A stretch of 64,000 nucleotides of DNA from Mycolicibacterium mengxianglii (lineage in GTDB: Bacteria > Actinomycetota > Actinomycetes > Mycobacteriales > Mycobacteriaceae). The stretch covers positions 4,712,001-4,776,000 of the forward strand of contig NZ_CP065373.1 in the NCBI RefSeq assembly GCF_015710575.1, written 5' to 3'. The notes beneath the pieces were generated by a model, which had not been told where the DNA came from, did no database searches, and saw only the letters and a program-made list of their open reading frames with translations. Below, in pieces: positions 58,683 through 64,000 of this stretch (the stretch's first letter is position 1; every line of letters starts with the position of its first letter). The position numbers and the translations under genes were made by a program.

Positions 58683-60129
58683 GCGCTCTCCCGTCTTCTG
58701 AGGGTGAACCCGCGATCAGCGGTGCCAACTTCTCGGCGGAGCGCTGCGCACGCTTGGTGGTGGAGAACATCCCGAGCGCGAAGATCAGCACACCGAGCGC
58801 GGCGAGAACGAGCCACAGCGGCCGGGCCGCGGCGCCGAAGTCGCCATGGGTCGAGTCCAGGGCTGAGCCGGCAAGCAAACCGCACAGTGCCACACCGACA
58901 CTCACCCCGATCTGCCGACTGGTGGACGCGATCGCCGAAGCAGCGCCGGCACGGTCCAGGGGCATACCGCTGACCGCGGTGTTGGTCACCGGGGCGTTGA
59001 CCACCGAGAAACCGACACCGAAGACGGCGAAGATCACCAACAGTTCCCAGATGGGTGTGTTCGGTCCGAGCAACGTGAGCAGTACCGATGCCACCGTCAG
59101 CAGGAGGCCTGAGGCCAGCAGCGACGGCCGGGGACCGAAACGTCCGACCAGTCGTCCCGACAGCGGCGAGAAGATCAGTGCGCCCAGGGCGATGGGCAGG
59201 TACAGCAGGCCGGTGTGCAGTGCACTGAACCCACGGAAGCCCTGCAGGTACAGCGCCATCATGAACAGGAACGCGCCCCAGGCAGCAAACGCGGACACCG
59301 CGATGGCGGTAGCCGACGCGAAGGGCACGCTACGGAAGAAGCGCAGGTCGATGAACGGGTCGTGGCGCCGCGATTCATAACGCAGGAACGCGGCCAGCGC
59401 CACCACGGCGGCCGCCACCACGGCCAGCGTTGCCGGGTGGACCCAGCCCAGACCGGGGCCTTCGATCAGTACGAAGATGACGCTGAACAGAAAGGCCATC
59501 CCCAGCAGCTGGCCCACCGGATCGATATCGCGCATGGTGGCCGATTTGCTCTGCGGCACGAAGATCGCCGTCAGCGCCAAGGCCAGCGCGCACACCGGCA
59601 GGTTGAGCCAGAACACCGCACGCCAGTCCACGTACTCGATGAGCGCCCCGCCCACGGTGGGGCCCAGCGCCATCGAGATGCCCACGACGCCGCCCCACAT
59701 GCCGATCGCCCGGGCGCGCTCGACCCTGCCGGTGAACACATTGGTGATGATCGACATCGCCACGGGGTTGAGCATGGAGCCGCCGACGGCCTGCAGGAAG
59801 CGGGCCGCGATCAGCATCTCGATGCTCGGAGCGAGGCTGCACAACAGTGATCCGAGTGCGAAGACCAGCAGCCCGATCTGGAAAACGGTGCGGCGACCGA
59901 AGCGGTCGGCGGTGGCGCCGGCCAGCAACAGCAACGAGGCCAGTACCAGTGTGTAGATGTCGAGGACCCACTGCAGTTGCGACGCTGAGGCGGAGAGGTC
60001 CGTGCGGATCGTCGGTAGAGCGACGTTGACGATCGTCGCGTCCATCGACACGATCAGCAGGCTGAGGCAGCACGAAAAGAGAATGATCGCCTTGCGGCGC
60101 CCACTCAGCCCCTCAACGGTTTTATTCAT
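58660..60129 (-). CDS. MFS drug efflux transporter, DHA2 (EmrB/QacA) type
   Basis: 489 residues with 14 predicted helices. Signature of the DHA2 group: helix 1 motif LLIVSMDATIVNVALPTI, motif A GATADRFGRRTVFQIG, and motif C-like MWGGVVGISMALGPTVGGAL. It would export cationic or hydrophobic drugs by proton antiport. The ATG at 60129 has no ribosome binding site, and AACAAT at about -12 to -7 may be the -10 of a leaderless mRNA. MarR-type repeats overlap this promoter. Co-transcribed with the MarR gene. Confidence 0.92.
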   Translation of the reverse strand: MNKTVEGLSGRRKAIILFSCCLSLLIVSMDATIVNVALPTIRTDLSASASQLQWVLDIYTLVLASLLLLAGATADRFGRRTVFQIGLLVFALGSLLCSLAPSIEMLIAARFLQAVGGSMLNPVAMSIITNVFTGRVERARAIGMWGGVVGISMALGPTVGGALIEYVDWRAVFWLNLPVCALALALTAIFVPQSKSATMRDIDPVGQLLGMAFLFSVIFVLIEGPGLGWVHPATLAVVAAAVVALAAFLRYESRRHDPFIDLRFFRSVPFASATAIAVSAFAAWGAFLFMMALYLQGFRGFSALHTGLLYLPIALGALIFSPLSGRLVGRFGPRPSLLASGLLLTVASVLLTLLGPNTPIWELLVIFAVFGVGFSVVNAPVTNTAVSGMPLDRAGAASAIASTSRQIGVSVGVALCGLLAGSALDSTHGDFGAAARPLWLVLAALGVLIFALGMFSTTKRAQRSAEKLAPLIAGSPSEDGRAHAGQQHS

Positions 60130-60157
60130 ACAACAATTGTTAATCTACAACTATTGT
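60129..60157. promoter_or_regulatory. Tandem MarR-type operator over the MFS start codon
   Basis: TACAACAATTGT (60129-60140) and TACAACTATTGT (60146-60157) are 12-base copies with one mismatch, 17 bases apart; the first contains the palindrome AACAATTGTT (extended to 60142). The first copy includes the last base of the start codon complement, so bound repressor would block both promoter and start. Confidence 0.55.
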
Positions 60158-60247
60158 GTTGGCAACCCACCCCGTCGCCCAGATCGACGAAATGGCGCGA
60201 TCCTCTCGCACTTTCGCGCCCAAACGGGAGTTTCGGCGGACAGGGGG

Positions 60248-61558
<1,311 letters not shown>

Positions 61559-61580
61559 ATGAACCCCTTCTGCGCTCGTC

Positions 61581-61598
61581 GGCAGCGACTACGCTGCC
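61581..61598 (-). promoter_or_regulatory. Leader hairpin of gltA2
   Basis: GGCAGCG-ACTA-CGCTGCC is a perfect 7-bp stem with a 4-base loop, 22 bases before the gltA2 start and 20 bases after the upstream TetR stop. It may stabilise the gltA2 leader or end the TetR transcript. Confidence 0.4.
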
Positions 61599-61617
61599 TG
61601 CTCTTAAAAGGTAGCCG

Positions 61618-62316
61618 TTAGGACTTCGGTGCGCCTGCGGGGGGTTGCCCCTCGGCCGTCGCTCCCGGATCCCAGGGCGACTGCAGTCGACAGAACGTCT
61701 CATACGTCGCGGTGATCCGGTCGCACATGGTGTCCGGGTCCAGTGGCTCATGACCCGGCAGACCCAGACCCAGACACGCGGTGTTCATGATCACCTGCCA
61801 GGTGTCGATGACCAGGTGAACGGCGTCATGCTCGACTGGCAGCCCCATCCGGCGAGCGATCTCACCGACGCCGGGTAGCCGCTGACTGTCCCGGCGGAAC
61901 GAGAAATTCGTCACTGTCAGTTGCGCTGAGGAGTTCACGATCTGGAGCAGCACCGCGAGTCGGCTGAACGTGGGCGACGGCTCGACGGACCGCTCCCCCG
62001 TGGGCCGGATGACCCCCAGATGCGCGCGGAACAACGCCTCGAACTCGGTGATGTCTGCCGGTTGCGCCGCCAGTTCTTTGGCGACCATCTCGGTGACGTC
62101 TTCGATGATGGCGGCGATCACCGCATCTTTGGTCGGGAAATAGCGACTGAACGTGCGCGGTGACACCTCGGCGGCAGCGGCGATCTGATCGACAGTGGTG
62201 TTGTCATACCCCTGGCGCAGGCTCAACTCGGTCGCCACGTCGATGAGTGTCGATCTGGTGCGGAGTTTCTTGCGTTCCCGCAAGCCAGGTGTCCGGCTCG
62301 CGGTGCCATCAGCCAC
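61618..62316 (-). CDS. TetR-family regulator, tandem copy 1
   Basis: 232 residues: helix-turn-helix at about 25-65 (DVATELSLRQGYDNTTVDQIAAAAEVSPRTFSRYFPTKDAV) and a TetR C-terminal helical domain. It is about half identical to the next gene over the DNA-binding part (shared RERKK, TLID, TTV-QIAAAA-VSPRTFSRYF-TKDAV), so the two are tandem duplicates. The start GTG at 62316 has TAGCAT 7 bases upstream, a leaderless arrangement. Its target is not evident; gltA2 follows 60 bases downstream. Confidence 0.92.
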   Translation of the reverse strand: MADGTASRTPGLRERKKLRTRSTLIDVATELSLRQGYDNTTVDQIAAAAEVSPRTFSRYFPTKDAVIAAIIEDVTEMVAKELAAQPADITEFEALFRAHLGVIRPTGERSVEPSPTFSRLAVLLQIVNSSAQLTVTNFSFRRDSQRLPGVGEIARRMGLPVEHDAVHLVIDTWQVIMNTACLGLGLPGHEPLDPDTMCDRITATYETFCRLQSPWDPGATAEGQPPAGAPKS

Positions 62317-62321
62317 ACCAC

Positions 62322-62331
62322 GAATGCTAGT
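62322..62331 (-). promoter_or_regulatory. Shared promoter/operator motif of the TetR pair (copy 1)
   Basis: ACTAGCATTC on the minus strand includes the -10 element TAGCAT of copy 1. The identical 10-mer precedes copy 2 at 63006-62997. It is either a duplicated promoter or a common binding site. Confidence 0.4.
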
Positions 62332-62348
62332 CGTGCGCTGCGGTGCGG

Positions 62349-62990
62349 TCAGCGGGTCAGCTCGCCGGTCAACTCCAGGAAATCGTCGAACATCGCGTCG
62401 ATCCGCGACACCATCAAAGTCGAACCCAACTCGATTCCGGGACCGTCGACCACCAGGTCACCGCACGCGGAGACGATGATCGACGACCACAACGACATCA
62501 CCAACCACACTCTGCGGTCGGCCACGTCGGAACCCATTCGCTCGGCGAGCGCGTGCACGGTGGTCATCGGCCGGAACTCGGTGGCGGCCACCCTCAGCGC
62601 CGGGGTCGAGGTGATCAGCCGCAACATCAGCACGATCCGCTCGTTCGACAAACCGGGCACCGTGCCCGCCGACACCGCCCGCAGCACGTTGACGTGGGCG
62701 CTGCGCAACGCCTCGAGCACGGGCACCGAAAACGGGATCCCCGCCAATTCGTCGGCGACCTCGGCCACCAGGTCTTCCAGCAACGTCAGCACCACGGCGT
62801 CCTTGGTGGCAAAGTACCGGCTGAAGGTCCGCGGCGAGACATCGGCCGCCGCGGCGATCTGTTCGACGGTGGTGCGCTCGTAACCCTGAGCCAGGCAAAG
62901 GCTTACAGCAGCATCGATCAATGTCGCCTTCGTGCGCTGCTTCTTGCGTTCCCGCAACCCCAGCCCGCGCACCCCACCCAATTCCACCAC
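62349..62990 (-). CDS. TetR-family regulator, tandem copy 2
   Basis: 213 residues: LIDAAVSLCLAQGYERTTVEQIAAAADVSPRTFSRYFATKDAV is the DNA-binding part, followed by an acyl-type TetR C-terminal domain (VPGLSNERIVLMLRLITSTP, then VWLVMSLWSSIIVSACGDLV). It shares its upstream 10-mer and TAGCAT element with copy 1, which lies 32 bases downstream. The GTG at 62990 or the adjoining GTG at 62987 is the start. Ligand and targets are unknown. Confidence 0.92.
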   Translation of the reverse strand: MVELGGVRGLGLRERKKQRTKATLIDAAVSLCLAQGYERTTVEQIAAAADVSPRTFSRYFATKDAVVLTLLEDLVAEVADELAGIPFSVPVLEALRSAHVNVLRAVSAGTVPGLSNERIVLMLRLITSTPALRVAATEFRPMTTVHALAERMGSDVADRRVWLVMSLWSSIIVSACGDLVVDGPGIELGSTLMVSRIDAMFDDFLELTGELTR

Positions 62991-62996
62991 GATCTT

Positions 62997-63006
62997 GAAT
63001 GCTAGT
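62997..63006 (-). promoter_or_regulatory. Shared promoter/operator motif of the TetR pair (copy 2)
   Basis: ACTAGCATTC on the minus strand, with TAGCAT 8 bases before the GTG at 62990; identical to the motif in front of copy 1. Confidence 0.4.
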
Positions 63007-63057
63007 CCGGCATCGGATCAGTGCGTGGCTAACTGCGATATCCGCACTTCACCGCCG

Positions 63058-64000
63058 TCACACTTTGTCCGCTGCGCTTTCTTCCGTCTCCAGCCGGATG
63101 CCCACGCGGTAGCGCACGAAGGCCGGAACCACCAGTGCGGCAATCACTACGCCCACCACCACCAGCACGCCGCCGCCGGCAGCCGCAACCGCGGTGCCTG
63201 CCGACGCCGCGGCTGCACCGTGGAGCGCGTCAGCGATCCGCGGACCGCCGGCAACGACCACCAGGAAGACTCCCTGCAACCGGCCGCGCAGCTCGTCGGA
63301 AGCCGCCTGCAACAGAATCGTGTTGCGGAACGCCGACGACACCATGTCAGCGGCCCCACCGACCGCCAGACAGGCCACCGCCACCCACAGCAGTGCGCCG
63401 GCGCGGCCCGCGGCGAACCCGGCCGCGACACCGAACCCCGTGACTGCCAGCCCCCAGACGACGATGGCGGACACGACCGCCAACCCCTGCCTGCGGATCC
63501 GGGGCAGCCACCCGGAGAAGACTCCGCCGGCCACCGCACCCACCGACATCGCCGCGGCCAGCAGTGCCATCGTGGTACCGCCGTCGACCGGGCCGCCGAA
63601 GCTCTCATGCGCCATCTGCGGGAACAGTGCCCGGGGCATGCCGAAGATCATCGCGATCAGGTCCACCACGAACGACATCAACACCACGGTGTTTCCGGCC
63701 AGGTACCGGAACCCGTCCAGCACCGCGGCAAAACCCCACCGCGACGACCCCTGGACACCGGGACTCTCCGTCGCAGGCATCGCCGCCAGCCGGAAGGTGG
63801 CCCAGATCGGTAACAGGCATGTCAGCGCATCGAGCAGATAAAGCGTCGACAGATCCACCCAGGCGAGCATCAGCCCGGCCAGCAGCGGGCCCACGATCGC
63901 ACCGGCCTGGGCCACGGTCATGTTCAGCGAATTGGCTGCGGCGATCTGGTGAGCGGGCAGCATCCGCGGAATGGCGGCCGACCGGGTCGGCGAATTGACT
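63058..64000 (-). CDS. MFS transporter (partial, C-terminal part)
   Basis: The frame is open to the window edge, so the N-terminus is missing; about 314 residues are visible. At least eight hydrophobic helices occur, with PAHQIAAANSLNMTVAQAGAIVGPLLAGLMLAWV at the visible start typical of the PF05977 (EntS/MFS_3) branch of exporters, and IRRQGLAVVSAIVVWGLAVTG and LRGRLQGVFLVVVAGGPRIADAL later. The substrate is unknown. It reads toward the TetR pair on the same strand with a 67-base gap. Confidence 0.85.
   Translation of the reverse strand, partial: VNSPTRSAAIPRMLPAHQIAAANSLNMTVAQAGAIVGPLLAGLMLAWVDLSTLYLLDALTCLLPIWATFRLAAMPATESPGVQGSSRWGFAAVLDGFRYLAGNTVVLMSFVVDLIAMIFGMPRALFPQMAHESFGGPVDGGTTMALLAAAMSVGAVAGGVFSGWLPRIRRQGLAVVSAIVVWGLAVTGFGVAAGFAAGRAGALLWVAVACLAVGGAADMVSSAFRNTILLQAASDELRGRLQGVFLVVVAGGPRIADALHGAAAASAGTAVAAAGGGVLVVVGVVIAALVVPAFVRYRVGIRLETEESAADKV

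Overview
The window is high-GC actinobacterial DNA from a mycobacterium, most likely a free-living, rapidly growing Mycolicibacterium type. The main evidence is gene content and order. The stretch from about 28.8 to 61.6 kb carries, in order, homologues I recognise of the M. tuberculosis Rv0911 to Rv0896 neighbourhood: a glyoxalase, a Rv0910/Rv0909-like pair, ctpE, a serine hydrolase, a metallo-beta-lactamase-fold hydrolase, echA6, accD3, prrA/prrB, a DUF2630 protein, an FAD oxidoreductase and citrate synthase gltA2. Ku (Rv0937c-like), the Rv0927c/Rv0926c-like pair and mntH lie to the left. Accessory genes are inserted between these blocks. There are no insertion sequences, integrases, phage genes, CRISPR arrays or rRNAs; the only stable RNA gene is one tRNA-Arg(CCU).

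Layout. 0-3.8 kb: a polyol locus with a sugar-binding lipoprotein (cut by the window edge), a SorC-type regulator, and a divergent mannitol-2-dehydrogenase/PfkB kinase operon. 3.85 kb: Ku with a Lys-rich tail. 4.8-7.4 kb: a minus-strand operon of type III polyketide synthase, isoprenylcysteine-type methyltransferase and flavoprotein, an arrangement typical of phenolic lipid/quinone synthesis. 7.6-12.8 kb: SDR and dehydrogenase genes, two small secreted proteins, mntH, a gamma-glutamylcyclotransferase fused to a poly-gamma-glutamate hydrolase domain, and a small ANTAR protein. 12.85-15 kb: a DUF1365-sigK-rskA operon preceded by an apparent SigK promoter. 15-21.5 kb: carboxylate-amine ligase, F420-type oxidoreductase, CsbD protein, tRNA, a TetR/ferritin-like/membrane-protein unit and an unknown two-gene operon. 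21.5-28.8 kb: YchJ, a Pif1-like helicase with a BRCT end, a GAF-ANTAR regulator, Hsp20, an acetyltransferase and an ABC-F protein.

28.8-45.7 kb: BKACE-type enzyme, glyoxalase, the six-gene echA6-to-Rv0910-like operon, divergent accD3, a DUF222/HNH protein, two acyl-CoA synthetases with a LuxR-type regulator, and a MerR-type regulator. 45.7-51.9 kb: three ABC exporter subunits. 51.9-58.3 kb: prrAB, an EAL-DICT protein, FKBP, SDR, DUF2630 and a phytoene-dehydrogenase-like enzyme. 58.3-64 kb: MarR/MFS pair, gltA2, two tandem TetR regulators and a truncated MFS gene.

The most interesting signals are regulatory and lie between genes: (i) the ABC-F gene has what looks like a WhiB7-type promoter, a leaderless 12-codon leader peptide and a hairpin that buries its ribosome binding site; (ii) the third ABC exporter has a MerR-family promoter with a 19-bp spacer and a SoxR-like palindrome; (iii) the MerR gene at 45.7 kb is preceded by a small ORF whose last codons form one arm of a strong hairpin; (iv) a SigK consensus promoter lies in front of DUF1365-sigK-rskA. 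Many genes have a -10 element 5-8 bases from the start codon and no ribosome binding site, as expected for leaderless mycobacterial mRNAs. One conserved gene (35522-36648) appears to carry a single-base frameshift in a G run. All functional statements come from motif reading and remembered family knowledge; no database search was run.
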